Positions 11,031 to 20,595 of a DNA stretch of 64,000 nt are shown in pieces. Made by a program: the position numbers and the translations under genes. The notes below the pieces were generated by a model. It was not told the origin of the DNA. It saw only the letters and a list, made by a program, of their open reading frames with translations, and made no database searches. How positions within the stretch are numbered: the first letter of the stretch is position 1; every line of letters begins with the position of its first letter. Source of the stretch: JAUXJB01 sp965226855 (GTDB lineage Bacteria > Myxococcota_A > UBA9160 > SZUA-336); assembly GCA_965226855.1 (NCBI GenBank), contig CBDDEE010000025.1:124001-188000 (forward strand), given 5' to 3'.

Positions 11031-11536
11031 CCTGTCTTGCGGGGCCCGGCCCCCGGACGGCCGCGGGCCACCCGCTCTTCGTTCGGCTCACGCCTCACTG
11101 CGCGCCCCGCCTTCGGCGCGGCTTGCCTGTCTTGCGGGGCCCGGCCCCCGGACGGCCGCGGGCCACCCGCTCTTCGTTCGGCTCACGCCTCACTGCGCGC
11201 CCCGCCTTCGGCGCGGCTTGCCTGTCTTGCGGGGCCCGGCCCCCGGGCGGCCGCGGGCCACCCGCTCTTCGTTCGGCTCACGCCTCACTGCGCGCCCCGC
11301 CTTCGGCGCGGCTTGCCTGTCTTGCGGGCCCGGCCCCCGGGCGGCCGCGGGCCACCCGCTCTTCGTTCGGCTCACTGCGCGCCCCGCCTTCGGCGCGGCT
11401 TGCCTGTCTTGCGGGGCCCGCCGGGCCACCCGCTCTTCGTTCGGCTCACGCCTCACTGCGCGCCCCGCCTTCGGCGCGGCTTGCCTGTCTTGCGGGCCCG
11501 GCCCCCGGGCGGCCGCGGGCCACCCGCTCTTCGTTT
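11031..11536 (+). repeat. tandem array of GC-rich palindromic repeats, about 95-bp period
   Basis: Units start with CCTGTCTTGCGGGGCCCGGC at 11031, 11126, 11221, 11316, 11403 and 11484, giving steps of 95, 95, 95, 87 and 81 bases. The last unit breaks off near 11536. Each unit holds a CGGCCGCGGGCC palindrome, CTCTTCGTTCGGCTCACGCC and a GCCCCGCCTTCGGCGCGGC hairpin. The shorter steps are internal deletions. The array fills most of the 645-bp gap between the divergent acyltransferase and sppA genes. The open frames through it are by-products of GC-rich repetition and are not annotated as genes. Confidence 0.95.
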
Positions 11537-11633
11537 CGTGGTGGTCTGCGAGCACCGTTCGTGCACACGCGTGACCTTCCCCGCCGATCTCGTAGAATGT
11601 CGCGCACAACTGCGATCACGCGGGGGAGAGAGG

Positions 11634-12599
11634 ATGCACACTGCCCTCTGCGCACTGCTCATTTTCGTTTTCGGCCTATCGGCCTGTGTGAATCTCGACG
11701 TTGGCGGCTTGGGATCCACGCGCCCCCTACGAGAAGCAACCGTCTTCGGCGACGGCGGGCCAAAGCTCGCCATGGTCGACGTCTCGGGCCTCATAACCGA
11801 GGCGAAGCCTTCGCGACTTCTCGGCTTTGCGAGCGGCCCTGGCCCCGTAGCACGCCTGCGAGAAGCTCTCGACCTGGCGGCCGCGGATTCCGAGGTGGCG
11901 GCGCTCCTGGTCCGTATTCGCAGCCCTGGTGGCACGGTCGGGGCCACGGAGACCATTTACCACGAGCTCTTGCGCTGGAAGATCCGGACCCAACGCCCTG
12001 TGATCGCCTTTCTGAACGGGCTCGCGACCTCCGGCGACTACTACGTTGCAATGGCCGCCGACGAGGTCATCGCGCAGCCCGCCGCGGTTACCGGCTCGAT
12101 CGGCGTCCTGATGACGGGCGTAAACGTGGCCGGACTGCTGGAGCGCTTCGGCGTCGCCGACCAATCGTTCACGAGCGGACCCTACAAGGATGCTGGTTCC
12201 CCCTTGCGAGACATGTCGCCGGAAGAAGCGGCGCAGCTGCAGAGCGTTGTCGACGACCTGTACCTGCACTTTCTCGACGTCGTCGAGGCAGGACGCCCGA
12301 AGCTCGGGCGCAGCAGGATCGCCGAGCTCTCCGACGGCCGCATCTACACCGCTTCCCAAGCCCTCGATGTGGGCCTGATCGACGCGATCGGTCACCTGGA
12401 AGACGCAACGGCAGCGGCGGAGCGCCGCGCCGGAATCTCGGAGTCCCGAGTAGTCATCTATCGCCCCTCCGGCGCGTACCGGCAGAACATCTACAGCCGG
12501 CGCGACCTCCCCAGCATCAAGGTCATCGATCTGAACCTCCTCCCCGAGGCGGCAATGCTCTCACCAGGCTTCTACTACCTCTGGCCCGCCGCTCGCTGA
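11634..12599 (+). CDS. sppA: SppA-type S49 signal peptide peptidase, lipoprotein
   Basis: S49-family serine protease that degrades signal peptides or membrane proteins at the inner membrane. The N-terminus is a short signal with a lipobox, GLSACVN, so Cys18 should be lipidated. The conserved region RSPGGTVGATE precedes the catalytic Ser in GLATSGDYYVAMAADE. The dyad Lys lies in TSGPYKDAGSPLRDM, followed by the usual MSPEE segment. LSDGRIYTASQALDVGLID is another family signature. 321 residues match the short, single-domain SppA form. ATG at 11634 is preceded by GGGGGAGAGAGG. The frame stays open far upstream, but only through the repeat array. It converges on lhr with 17 bases between. Confidence 0.9.
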   Translation: MHTALCALLIFVFGLSACVNLDVGGLGSTRPLREATVFGDGGPKLAMVDVSGLITEAKPSRLLGFASGPGPVARLREALDLAAADSEVAALLVRIRSPGGTVGATETIYHELLRWKIRTQRPVIAFLNGLATSGDYYVAMAADEVIAQPAAVTGSIGVLMTGVNVAGLLERFGVADQSFTSGPYKDAGSPLRDMSPEEAAQLQSVVDDLYLHFLDVVEAGRPKLGRSRIAELSDGRIYTASQALDVGLIDAIGHLEDATAAAERRAGISESRVVIYRPSGAYRQNIYSRRDLPSIKVIDLNLLPEAAMLSPGFYYLWPAAR

Positions 12600-12616
12600 G
12601 CCTTTTGTCGTGTCGC

Positions 12617-15600
12617 TCAGATCCTCATAGGCACAGACGCGATCCCCAGCTCCGTGGCCACGGGAGAGAGCTCCACCCGTTGGCCTCGCTCGATGGCCGA
12701 GACGGGGAGGCCGTCGCGGAAGATGAGCCAGCGCGCGTGACCGGCAGGGACGCGGGGCCCGGGGGTGAGGATGCCAGCAAGATTCAGTGGATCCGCGGCC
12801 GAGACTCGGATCTCCTCGCCGTCTCGCACCCGGTTGCGCTCCTTGCGCAGGAGCGGCACCGCCTCGGGAAGGGCGAACTGCTCCCCAGTGAAGCCGGAAA
12901 CGAAGCGGCCCCCGCGCACTAGTCCGCGGGCTTCCAGCGTGCGCAAGGCGCGGTGGACCTCGCGCCACCCTTCGGGCACCCACTCGCGACCTAGGAGATC
13001 CCGGAACACCACGCCGTAGCGGCGCAGCAGTCTCCAGGCGCTGCGCTCGGCACGCTCTCCTGTCTCCGGAGGCGCTGTGAGAGTGCGGAGCAGTCCCCAG
13101 CGTCCCTCGGGACCGGGCATGTTTCCCGCCAGAACCCGTCCCGGGCCGCGTCGGCGCCGCGAGGATTGCGGCCGGCCGCCGAGCAGGCGACGCAACGGGG
13201 CGAAGCCGTCACAGGTGACGAGTCCCTGCGCCACGAGCTCTTTCAGCCCCTCCTCGACCTGGACGGGCAACAGTCCGGTCGGCGGCCCCAGCTCGCGAGA
13301 GAAGAGCGCGCCGCGCTCGCGGAGCAGCTCCAGGATCCTCTCGCCCGGGCCGCGCAGCTCCGTGTCCGTGCGCTCGCCGACGGCGTGCAGGAGCGACTCC
13401 ATCTCGTCTCGGACGAAGAGCGCGATCGGCGTGGCGCGAGAGGGCTGCGCTCCGGCTTCGAGCGGACGCGAGCTGAGCCGGCCCCAGGCGACCGAGCCGC
13501 TCATGCAGAGCGAGTCGAGCAGCGCAGACTTGTAGCCCTCCACACGCGCGGAGAGGACCCCGGGCTCCCAGGCAGCCAGGGCAGCCTCGAAGCCCGAGAG
13601 CTGCTCGATTGCCTTCATGAGACCTCCCTCGCCGCAAAGGTGCTCCTGCGGGTGCACGTGCTGCCAGCGCAAAAGGAAGCTCAGATAATCGCCTGCACTG
13701 ACCGGCTCGATCTCCCTGCGCAGCCGCGCCAGCGTGTAGCGGTGGATCCGTGCCAGCAGGGCGCGGTCGCAGAACTGCTCGACCTGTGCGTCTGGCTCGA
13801 AGCGTCCGCGCACCGCCACACCCGCCCCCTCGAGCCGGGCGAGCGCCGCCTCGACGGCGCCCGCGGGCACACCGATGCGTTCGGCCAGCTGCCGGGAGTC
13901 CGTCGGGCCGAGCAGCGAGAGGTGTCCGCGCACGGCGGCATCGAGCGCCGCCTCTGCTTCGACGGATTCGACGCCGAGATGTGTAGGAAGCTGAACCGCC
14001 GGTTCGACCTCTGCGTCTGGGAACAGAGCCGACGCCAGGCCGACGCGCTCAACCGCGAAAAGTCGGCGAGCATCCCCGCCCACGATGCGTGCGGCGCGAG
14101 CTGCCCGCACAAGCTCTAGCACCAGATCATCGCCGAAGGACAGGTCCTCGTCCCGTGTCACCACGAGGTCGTCCAGGAGATCCAGAAGCTCGTCTGCGTT
14201 GCGCACGTCTGGAAGCGCCTCGGAGCGCACGCGTTCGATGGCATCGGCATCCAGGCGTGCGAGGTTCTGCGCCTCGTCGGGGAGCACGTGTCGCAGGGCT
14301 ACCGCACGGGTACGGCGTTCCTCGAGGGGCGCGTCGTCGAGGAACGCGTAAGGGCGCGCGTTCAGGATCTCGTGGGTGAAGGGAGAGGGTTCCACGGTAT
14401 CGATGCAGTGAATGCGAACTTCTCCCGACTCGACGCGCTCGAGCAACCGGATCAGGCCCGCGATGTCAGCCGCCTCGGTCTTGCAGTCGTGCATCGTCTG
14501 CTTGACGAGTGGGTGATCGGGGATCGTGATCGGGTACTCGACGTTCTCCTGACACGCCACCTGTTCGGGAAAGACGCAGCCCAGCAGATCATCCGCCAGC
14601 ATGCGCTGAACCGGAAAAGGTACGCGTCCGCGCGTCCGCGCGCGTGGAACGGCCAAGGAGCGAGTCGCGTTCCAGCGCCAGCGTGCGGTGAACAGCGGCG
14701 AGGCGAGCAGCGCCTGACCGAGCACCTCGTCCACCGTCTTCGGCGACAAGAACCGAGCGACCGACTCGAGCGGGAAGGTCTGAGGACTCCCGAGCGAGAG
14801 GACGAGGGCATCGTCGGTGGCGGCCGCCTGCAGCTCCGTATTGAACGAGGCGCAGAAGCGCTTTCGCAGTGCCAGCCCAAAGCCGCGATTGATCCGCGCC
14901 CCCCATGGGCTGTGGATGACGAGCTGCATCCCTCCCGCCTCGTCGAAGAAGCGCTCCGCGACGAGATCCTCACAAGTGGGGACGCGCCCCACCGAGTCCA
15001 CCTGGGCGCGCACGTAGCGGGCGAGCTGGAAGGCGGCCTCACGCGGCAGGGCGCATTCCGCCTCGAGCCAGGCGACGGCCGCCTCCAGGCTGTCTTGGAT
15101 CCGCACCGCGATCTCCTCGCGCAGCGCCGAGACCTCCTGCGAGAGCTCCTCAGTGCGCGCCGGCGCCTCGCCGAGCCAGAACGGAATCGTGGGCGGGGCA
15201 CCCCCTGCATCGACGACGCGGACCACAGCGGACTCGATGCGACGAATTCTCCAGCTGTGCGTCCCCAGCAGGAACACGTCGCCGGCCATGCTCTCGATCG
15301 CCCAGTCCTCGTTCACCGTACCGATCGTCGTTTCTTCGGGATCGAGCACGACGCGATAGTCGCCGGTCTCCGGGATCGCACCGCCCGACATGATCGCGGC
15401 CATGCGCGCGCCGCGGCGGCCCCGCAGTCGACGCTGCAGGCGATCGTGGTGTACGTACGCGGCGCGGCGACCCTTTGGCGTCTCGAAGCCCCGAGAGAGC
15501 ATCTCCAGCACGGCGTCGAAGTCCGTCCGCTCGAGCGATCCATACGGATAGGCGCCGCGCACGAGCTCGAAGAGCTCGTCCTCTTCCCACTCCTCGCAGG

Positions 15601-16879
15601 CGCAGGCGGCCACGATCTGCTGTGCCAGGATGTCGAGGGGGGCGCGAGGCGGATGGATCCGGTCGAGGCGCCCGGCCTTCACTGCGCGCACGAGCGCCGC
15701 ACACTCCATCATCTCGTCGCGCGTCGTCGGGAACAGCCGACCCCGGGGCCGAAGACCGAGGGAATGCCCGGAGCGGCCGATGCGCTGCAGCAGGGTGGCA
15801 ATGCTGCGCGGCGAGCCGATCTGGCACACGAGCTCCACGCTGCCGATGTCGATCCCCAGCTCCAGCGAGGCGGTGGCCACGAGGGCGCGCAAATCGCCGT
15901 CCTTGAGGCGCTGCTCCACCTTCAGGCGCCGTTCCCGGGCCAGGCTGCCGTGGTGTGCCGCGACGTTCTCCGCACCCACCTTCTCGCCCAAGCGATGTGC
16001 GAGACGCTCGGCGAGGCGACGGGTGTTCGTGAAGATCAGCGTCGTGCGGTGCTCGCCGATGTAGCCTGAGATCACGTCGAGCAGATCGTCCCACTGCTCC
16101 TTGGAGGCTACGCCCTGCAGATCCTCGCTCGGCGGTGCCTCGATCGCCAGATCGATGTCCCGCTGGTGTCCGAGGTCGATCACAGTACAGTCGGGAGCGT
16201 GGTCGTCCGCACCCCGCTCGGTACCCACCAGGAAGCGCGCGATCAGATCCATGGGACGCTGCGTCGCCGACAGACCCACACGAGCGGGGCGCGTCTCGGC
16301 AAGAGCCTGGAGGCGTTGCAACGACAGGGCGAGGTGCGACCCGCGTTTGTCGCGCGCCAGCGCGTGAATCTCGTCGATAATCACCGTACGCGTAGACTTC
16401 AAGATCTCGCGACTCCGCTCTGCAGTCAGCAGCAGGTACAGGGACTCCGGGGTCGTCACCAGGATGTGTGGGGGCCGCCGCAGCATCGCCTGCCGCTCGC
16501 GCTGTGGCGTGTCGCCGGTGCGGACCGCCGCGCGAATGCGGGGCAGGCGGTAGCCCATCCGCTCCGCCTCGGCTTGAATCTCTTCCAGCGGGGTCTCGAG
16601 GTTGCGCTGGATGTCGTGAGAGAGCGCCCGGAGCGGAGAGACGTACACGGCCTCCAGGCGCTCCTCGAGCTCGCCCTCGATGGCGCGGCGAAACAGCCGG
16701 TCGAGGATCATCAAGAACGCGGCCAGCGTCTTGCCGGATCCCGTGGGCGCGGCGATGAGCGTGTCCTCCCCCCGCGCGATGGCCGGCCAGCCCCGCTTCT
16801 GCGGCTCGGTCGGCTCGTGGAAGCGCCCCTCGAACCAGGCCCGGACGGGCGGACAGAGGTCGATGCACTCCGCTGTCAT
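12617..16879 (-). CDS. lhr: Lhr-family ATP-dependent helicase
   Basis: Very large superfamily 2 helicase (1420 residues) of the Lhr type, implicated in DNA repair. The N-terminal RecA domain has the Q-motif region EPTEPQKRGWPAIARG, Walker A APTGSGKT (about residues 44-51) and a DEIH box (VIIDEIHALARDKRG), with SATQRP as motif III. The second RecA domain includes IFTNTRRLAERLA, VAAHHGSLARERR, ATASLELGIDIG and QRIGRSGH. A winged-helix and the long Lhr C-terminal region (DUF4145-like/Lhr-CTD) fill the remainder, where LLRWQHVHPQ and the GDYLSFL block are recognisable. There is no partner gene for a ligase or nuclease. argC follows 12 bases upstream on the same strand. Confidence 0.93.
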   Translation of the reverse strand: MTAECIDLCPPVRAWFEGRFHEPTEPQKRGWPAIARGEDTLIAAPTGSGKTLAAFLMILDRLFRRAIEGELEERLEAVYVSPLRALSHDIQRNLETPLEEIQAEAERMGYRLPRIRAAVRTGDTPQRERQAMLRRPPHILVTTPESLYLLLTAERSREILKSTRTVIIDEIHALARDKRGSHLALSLQRLQALAETRPARVGLSATQRPMDLIARFLVGTERGADDHAPDCTVIDLGHQRDIDLAIEAPPSEDLQGVASKEQWDDLLDVISGYIGEHRTTLIFTNTRRLAERLAHRLGEKVGAENVAAHHGSLARERRLKVEQRLKDGDLRALVATASLELGIDIGSVELVCQIGSPRSIATLLQRIGRSGHSLGLRPRGRLFPTTRDEMMECAALVRAVKAGRLDRIHPPRAPLDILAQQIVAACACEEWEEDELFELVRGAYPYGSLERTDFDAVLEMLSRGFETPKGRRAAYVHHDRLQRRLRGRRGARMAAIMSGGAIPETGDYRVVLDPEETTIGTVNEDWAIESMAGDVFLLGTHSWRIRRIESAVVRVVDAGGAPPTIPFWLGEAPARTEELSQEVSALREEIAVRIQDSLEAAVAWLEAECALPREAAFQLARYVRAQVDSVGRVPTCEDLVAERFFDEAGGMQLVIHSPWGARINRGFGLALRKRFCASFNTELQAAATDDALVLSLGSPQTFPLESVARFLSPKTVDEVLGQALLASPLFTARWRWNATRSLAVPRARTRGRVPFPVQRMLADDLLGCVFPEQVACQENVEYPITIPDHPLVKQTMHDCKTEAADIAGLIRLLERVESGEVRIHCIDTVEPSPFTHEILNARPYAFLDDAPLEERRTRAVALRHVLPDEAQNLARLDADAIERVRSEALPDVRNADELLDLLDDLVVTRDEDLSFGDDLVLELVRAARAARIVGGDARRLFAVERVGLASALFPDAEVEPAVQLPTHLGVESVEAEAALDAAVRGHLSLLGPTDSRQLAERIGVPAGAVEAALARLEGAGVAVRGRFEPDAQVEQFCDRALLARIHRYTLARLRREIEPVSAGDYLSFLLRWQHVHPQEHLCGEGGLMKAIEQLSGFEAALAAWEPGVLSARVEGYKSALLDSLCMSGSVAWGRLSSRPLEAGAQPSRATPIALFVRDEMESLLHAVGERTDTELRGPGERILELLRERGALFSRELGPPTGLLPVQVEEGLKELVAQGLVTCDGFAPLRRLLGGRPQSSRRRRGPGRVLAGNMPGPEGRWGLLRTLTAPPETGERAERSAWRLLRRYGVVFRDLLGREWVPEGWREVHRALRTLEARGLVRGGRFVSGFTGEQFALPEAVPLLRKERNRVRDGEEIRVSAADPLNLAGILTPGPRVPAGHARWLIFRDGLPVSAIERGQRVELSPVATELGIASVPMRI

Positions 16880-16891
16880 GGCACTCCTGAC

Positions 16892-17848
16892 CTAGGCCGG
16901 CAGACCCTCGGTCTCGTCGAGCCCCAGCATGAGGTTCAGGTTCTGGATGGCGGCGCCTGCGGCGCCCTTTCCCAGGTTGTCGAGCGTTGCCAGCAGCAGC
17001 ACGTGACCGGAGGGATGCGGCAGCACCCGCAGGTCGAGGCGGTTCGTGTCGTTGCAGGCCCGGGGGTCGAAGCTTCCCTCGTCGGAGTCGAGCGGCTCGG
17101 CGATCGGCAGGACGCGTACGAAGGGCTCGTGACGATAGCGCTCGTCCAGAGTCTCCCAGAGTGTCTTGCCGGTGGCTCCCTCGGACAGGAGGTCACGGTG
17201 TAGCGGAAGCTGGACCCGCATCCCACAGCGGAACGGCCCCACAGCGGGAACGAACTGTGGTTCCCGACCGAGCCTCGCGTAGTGCTGCATCTCGGGGACG
17301 TGCTTGTGCCCGGCGTCGATCGCATAAGGCGCCTCGTACGGCAGAGTCGAAAGTGCCGTGCTCGGATCTTCCCAGCGCTCGATCATCGCCCTCCCCCCGC
17401 CGCTGTAGCCTGAGAGGGCGTGCACCTGAAGCGGCAGGTCCGAAGCCACCAGTCCCGCCTCGAGCAGCGGCCGGATCGCCAGGATCACGGGCGTCGGATA
17501 GCAGCCGGGATTCGAGACCCGTTGCGCGCCGGCGATCGCGTCGCGCTGCGCCGGCTCGAGCTCAGGCAGGCCGTACACCCAGCCCGCCGCGGTGCGGTGG
17601 GCTGTGCTCGCGTCGAGGATCCTAGTCCTGGACCCTTCGAGCCAGGACACGGTCTCTCGAGCCACAGCGTCCGGGAGGCACAGGACCGCCAGGTCCGCGC
17701 GCGCCAGCAGCTCGCGTCGCCGCTTCGAGTCCTTGCGATGCACCTCGTCGAGCGTGAGCAGCTCGAGGTCCTCCCGGCCGACGAGCCACTCCCGGATCCG
17801 GAGCCCCGTCGTGCCGACGTGCCCGTCGATGTAGACTCCCGGTGCCAC
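16892..17848 (-). CDS. argC: N-acetyl-gamma-glutamyl-phosphate reductase, short (type 2) form
   Basis: NADPH-dependent reductase of arginine biosynthesis converting N-acetylglutamyl phosphate to the semialdehyde. It starts VYIDGHVGTTGLRIREWL, the type 2 ArgC version of the nucleotide-binding turn. The catalytic cysteine is in SNPGCYPTP (C116). LSGYSGGGRAMIE and HKHVPEM are further family signatures. 318 residues is typical for type 2, which is shorter than the E. coli-like form. No other arg genes are near. It is 21 bases downstream of the VWA gene and directly upstream of lhr, all on the minus strand, so they may share a transcript without being functionally linked. Confidence 0.9.
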   Translation of the reverse strand: MAPGVYIDGHVGTTGLRIREWLVGREDLELLTLDEVHRKDSKRRRELLARADLAVLCLPDAVARETVSWLEGSRTRILDASTAHRTAAGWVYGLPELEPAQRDAIAGAQRVSNPGCYPTPVILAIRPLLEAGLVASDLPLQVHALSGYSGGGRAMIERWEDPSTALSTLPYEAPYAIDAGHKHVPEMQHYARLGREPQFVPAVGPFRCGMRVQLPLHRDLLSEGATGKTLWETLDERYRHEPFVRVLPIAEPLDSDEGSFDPRACNDTNRLDLRVLPHPSGHVLLLATLDNLGKGAAGAAIQNLNLMLGLDETEGLPA

Positions 17849-17869
17849 CAGGGCATCTTAGCGCGTGGC

Positions 17870-19219
17870 TCAGCGCGAGACCGCGGCTCCTGAGCCGATC
17901 GACTCCAGACGTTGTGCCCCGGCAGCGGAGTAGACGCGGAAACGGAACAGACCGGCGCTTCCTCCGTCGCTGGCGATCCGGAGCTCGATGTCGTTCGCGC
18001 CAGGCACGAGGGGAATCTCGCCCTCGAGGATGCGTCCGTCGGGACCGAGCAGATCGTCGGACCAGACGCCGCTCTGCCGGTTGTGCGCGAAGACGCCGCT
18101 GATCCTGCGTGTGACCAGCGCGGGGAGCAGCTCATGGAGCGCGCGCGCGGAAGGCACTCGCGCGAGACGGCCGCCCGTGCGACGCGCGACCTCGGTGTAG
18201 AGCCGCTGGTTCCGATCGCCCCCGAAGAGGACGGGTGTCACAACGAACTCACCCCGAACCTCGCGCCCGAAGCTCGCGAGCTGGGCGATATCGGAGAGAC
18301 CGTCGAGCCGACTGAACTCGTGGCTGGCCGGGCAGGCTGTCCTGTTCCGCGTGGCGTCGCAAGCCCGCCTGGCTGACTCGCCAAGCGAATCGGAGCAACG
18401 CAGGAAGCGCCCGGAGTGAGGCAGATCCGCACCCGTCAGGAGCACGATCTCGCGGTCGACGCCTTCTGGAGCCCTGCGCAGCCAGTCGGCTGCTGTCCAC
18501 AGCGCACAGACCGCGTCGCTGCGACCCTCGCCCTCTGGATGCTCGCGCTCGAACTGCGCGAGACCCCGCAGCCGCGCCTCCGCCGGGGCGCCGAGCTCCA
18601 CGACCGGCCAGGTTCCCTCCCCGAACGCGAGAATCCCGAACTCGACGGCGTCTCCAGCTACCCCTGTTACCAGGTTGGCCAGCGCGCGGCGCTCCGCCTT
18701 GAGCAGGGACAGCTGCCCGGCACCTGAGCCGAGTGTCACGGGAACCGGGGCGTTCGCGCTCTCGGAGGTGTCGACGAGGATCACTACACGTCGGCCGCGC
18801 CCGCTTCTGGGAGCCTCGAGGCTCCCGCGAACTCGGAGGGCCCCATCATCCAGAACGGGGATGAGGACCCGGCCACCGACCCGCGCCGTCACCAAGGGAT
18901 ATCGCAGCCACAGTCCTACTGAGGAGTACACGGGACCGTAAAGCTGATTCGGGTCCCAGCCAGTGCGGATCCGCTGTTCCAGCAGGGCGTGGACTCCCGC
19001 CGGCAATTTCGCCGTCCCGGGTTCTCGCAGGATCTGGATATCCTCCCCCGCCTGATCCAGTCGAACGGGCTCGAGGACGTCGGCCCTGTAGGTGTCGTCG
19101 AGATCGACCGCCTGCTGCGCTTGATCGAAATCGGCAGCGCCGGAGACGCTGGCCCACATGGCGACGATCAAGAGTGAGAACACTGACAGGCTCGCCTGTG
19201 TGGACCGGGGGTATTTCAC
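17870..19219 (-). CDS. secreted von Willebrand factor type A domain protein
   Basis: A signal peptide is clear at residues 1-29 (VFSLLIVAMWASVSGAADF). The VWA domain starts near residue 145 with VVILVDTSESAN, whose DTSES matches the DxSxS metal-ion-dependent adhesion motif. VEFGILAFGEG and REIVLLTGADLPHSG are later strands of the fold. About ten cysteines are scattered across residues 250-310 (CSDSL, ACDATRNRTACPAS), consistent with disulfides after export. The C-terminal 90 residues look like an added beta domain (PGANDIELRIA). Export and metal-dependent ligand binding are inferred; the ligand is unknown. The 166-bp AT-richer gap to cysH is shared upstream region. Confidence 0.75.
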   Translation of the reverse strand: MKYPRSTQASLSVFSLLIVAMWASVSGAADFDQAQQAVDLDDTYRADVLEPVRLDQAGEDIQILREPGTAKLPAGVHALLEQRIRTGWDPNQLYGPVYSSVGLWLRYPLVTARVGGRVLIPVLDDGALRVRGSLEAPRSGRGRRVVILVDTSESANAPVPVTLGSGAGQLSLLKAERRALANLVTGVAGDAVEFGILAFGEGTWPVVELGAPAEARLRGLAQFEREHPEGEGRSDAVCALWTAADWLRRAPEGVDREIVLLTGADLPHSGRFLRCSDSLGESARRACDATRNRTACPASHEFSRLDGLSDIAQLASFGREVRGEFVVTPVLFGGDRNQRLYTEVARRTGGRLARVPSARALHELLPALVTRRISGVFAHNRQSGVWSDDLLGPDGRILEGEIPLVPGANDIELRIASDGGSAGLFRFRVYSAAGAQRLESIGSGAAVSR

Positions 19220-19297
19220 AACATCCCCGAACGGCTCCTATTCCAGGAAACCTGAGCAGCCAAACAACATCGAAAAGGCCGGTTATGTGGCGCCAAC

Positions 19298-19327
19298 TTG
19301 CGAATAAATTCCCGACTGTCATAGAAT
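19298..19327 (+). promoter_or_regulatory. candidate sigma70-type promoter for cysH
   Basis: TTGCGA (19298-19303) and TAGAAT (19322-19327) are separated by 18 bases, inside an AT-rich stretch (19240-19365) that stands out from the GC-rich surroundings. A ribosome site AGGAGG at 19369-19374 precedes the GTG start at 19386. Assigned by pattern only. Confidence 0.45.
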
Positions 19328-19385
19328 ATTTTTTTCGCTTCGTATTTCCTATTTTAATGGTGTGTCTTAGGAGGATCCCCGCTAC

Positions 19386-20159
19386 GTGCCTCAGCTCGAA
19401 CTTGTAAGGACGGAACGCCTTTCGGAGCGGACACTCACCGAGGTTCGCTCCGGCGCAATGAACGGCTGGACTCCAGAGCGCCTGCTGGCCTGGGGATTCG
19501 AGAACTTCGCTCCGCGTATCGCCCTCTCCGCGAGCTTCGGATCCCCGGAAGGCATGGTCATCCTCGACCTGATGCACCGGATAGATCCAGAGCGGACCCG
19601 GGTCTTTTCGATCGACACCGGACGGCTACCCCAGGAGACCTACGAGCTGATGGATCGCGTGCGGGACCGCTACGGGATCGAGATCGAGGTCCACTTTCCC
19701 GAACGCGAGCGTCTGGAGTCGATGGTGCGCAAGCACGGACACAACCTGTTCTTCGAGTCCAAGGAGAAGCGCGAGCTCTGCTGCGGGATCCGCAAGGTCG
19801 CACCGCTGGATCGCGTCCTCGCGGGCCTGGATGCCTGGATCGCGGGCCTGCGCCCGGAGCACAGCAAGGCTCGAGCCCAGGTGAGAGCGGTGGAGGTCGA
19901 CCTCATCCATGGCGGGCGGATCAAGCTGAATCCGCTCGCCAGCTGGACCAGGGACGACGTGGACAGCTATGTGCGCGCCCGCGGCATTCCTCTGAACGCA
20001 CTACACCGCCGCGGGTACCCCTCGGTCGGCTGTGCGCCCTGCTCGCGCGCCATCCAGCCCGGGGAGGATGAGCGGGCTGGACGCTGGTGGTGGGAGCAGG
20101 ACAGCTCCCGTGAGTGCGGCATCCACGTCGGCTACGAAAGAGACGGCTCCGGGATCTAG
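19386..20159 (+). CDS. cysH: adenylylsulfate (APS) reductase
   Basis: Assimilatory sulfonucleotide reductase producing sulfite from APS with thioredoxin. The PP-loop-type binding site is ALSASFGSPEGMV, and FSIDTGRLPQET follows. Four cysteines for a [4Fe-4S] cluster are present as CC at 132-133 and CxxC at 216-219 (VGCAPCSR). That set marks APS reductases; PAPS reductases of the E. coli kind lack it. The catalytic Cys is in SRECGIH (C244), near the C-terminus. 257 residues. The GTG start has AGGAGG eleven bases upstream. The protein ends soon after the ECGIH motif, which is normal. No other cys genes are in the window. Confidence 0.93.
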   Translation: MPQLELVRTERLSERTLTEVRSGAMNGWTPERLLAWGFENFAPRIALSASFGSPEGMVILDLMHRIDPERTRVFSIDTGRLPQETYELMDRVRDRYGIEIEVHFPERERLESMVRKHGHNLFFESKEKRELCCGIRKVAPLDRVLAGLDAWIAGLRPEHSKARAQVRAVEVDLIHGGRIKLNPLASWTRDDVDSYVRARGIPLNALHRRGYPSVGCAPCSRAIQPGEDERAGRWWWEQDSSRECGIHVGYERDGSGI

Positions 20160-20166
20160 TCCGGTC

Positions 20167-20291
20167 TTGTGGGACCCGGCCGCGGGCGGCCGCGGCCACC
20201 CTTGTGGGACCCGCGCGCGGACGGCCGCGCGCTTCCCAGCTTCGCTCAGGCCTTCGGCCTTCGCTGCGCGCGCCGCGTACCGCGGCGCTTG
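20167..20291 (+). repeat. GC-rich palindromic repeat, one partial and one full copy
   Basis: A truncated unit (CTTGTGGGACCCGGCCGCGG, ending CCACC) is followed directly by a complete one, which ends CGTACCGCGGCGCTTGCA. It lies between the convergent cysH and oxidase-cluster ends, same orientation as the other copies. Confidence 0.85.
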
Positions 20292-20325
20292 CAGGGAGAT
20301 CCCATGGGCCTGTGGCGGCTCTCGA

Positions 20326-20595
20326 TCAGGACCTAGGGACGGTGTTGGATCGCGGTGCCGGCCAGGGCTCGGACTGCCGCTTCAGCCGCACGAAGCGCTG
20401 ACGGAGCCAGAAGATGAGCGAGCCCATCATGAGGAGGGGGAGCGCAGTCAAGAGCGCAGTCGTGATCATGAAGGCGTCGCGATACTCGTCGGTCGCGGAG
20501 AAGCAGACCGCGCAGGCGTCGCTCTGCTGCGGCGCCCAGAGGATTGCGGTAGCAACCACGGCAGCTGACCACCAGCTCACGAACGGGTTCCTCAC
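20326..20595 (-). CDS. small CAVC-motif membrane protein of oxidase cluster 1
   Basis: An 89-residue protein starting with a GTG that overlaps the TGA of the second ctaE (GTGA at 20592-20595). It has a signal-like hydrophobic N-terminus (WWSAAVVATAILWAP), then SDACAVCFS, then one clear membrane helix (ITTALLTALPLLMMGSLIFW), and a basic tail. The same plan, export signal then CxVC then one helix and charged tail, recurs at the end of oxidase cluster 2 (37807-38106). A paired CxxC just outside the membrane suggests redox or copper handling for oxidase assembly, but this is inference. I know of no experimentally described family member. Confidence 0.65.
   Translation of the reverse strand: MRNPFVSWWSAAVVATAILWAPQQSDACAVCFSATDEYRDAFMITTALLTALPLLMMGSLIFWLRQRFVRLKRQSEPWPAPRSNTVPRS

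Noticed and set aside
11190..11609. A minus-strand repeat-derived frame
   Set aside because: Same reason as above; peptide is a repeating Arg/Gly/Pro pattern.
10557..12599. A 680-codon open frame running through the repeat array into sppA
   Set aside because: Its first half is antisense to the acyltransferase gene and then repeat sequence; only the part from ATG 11634, with its own ribosome site and lipoprotein signal, is sppA.
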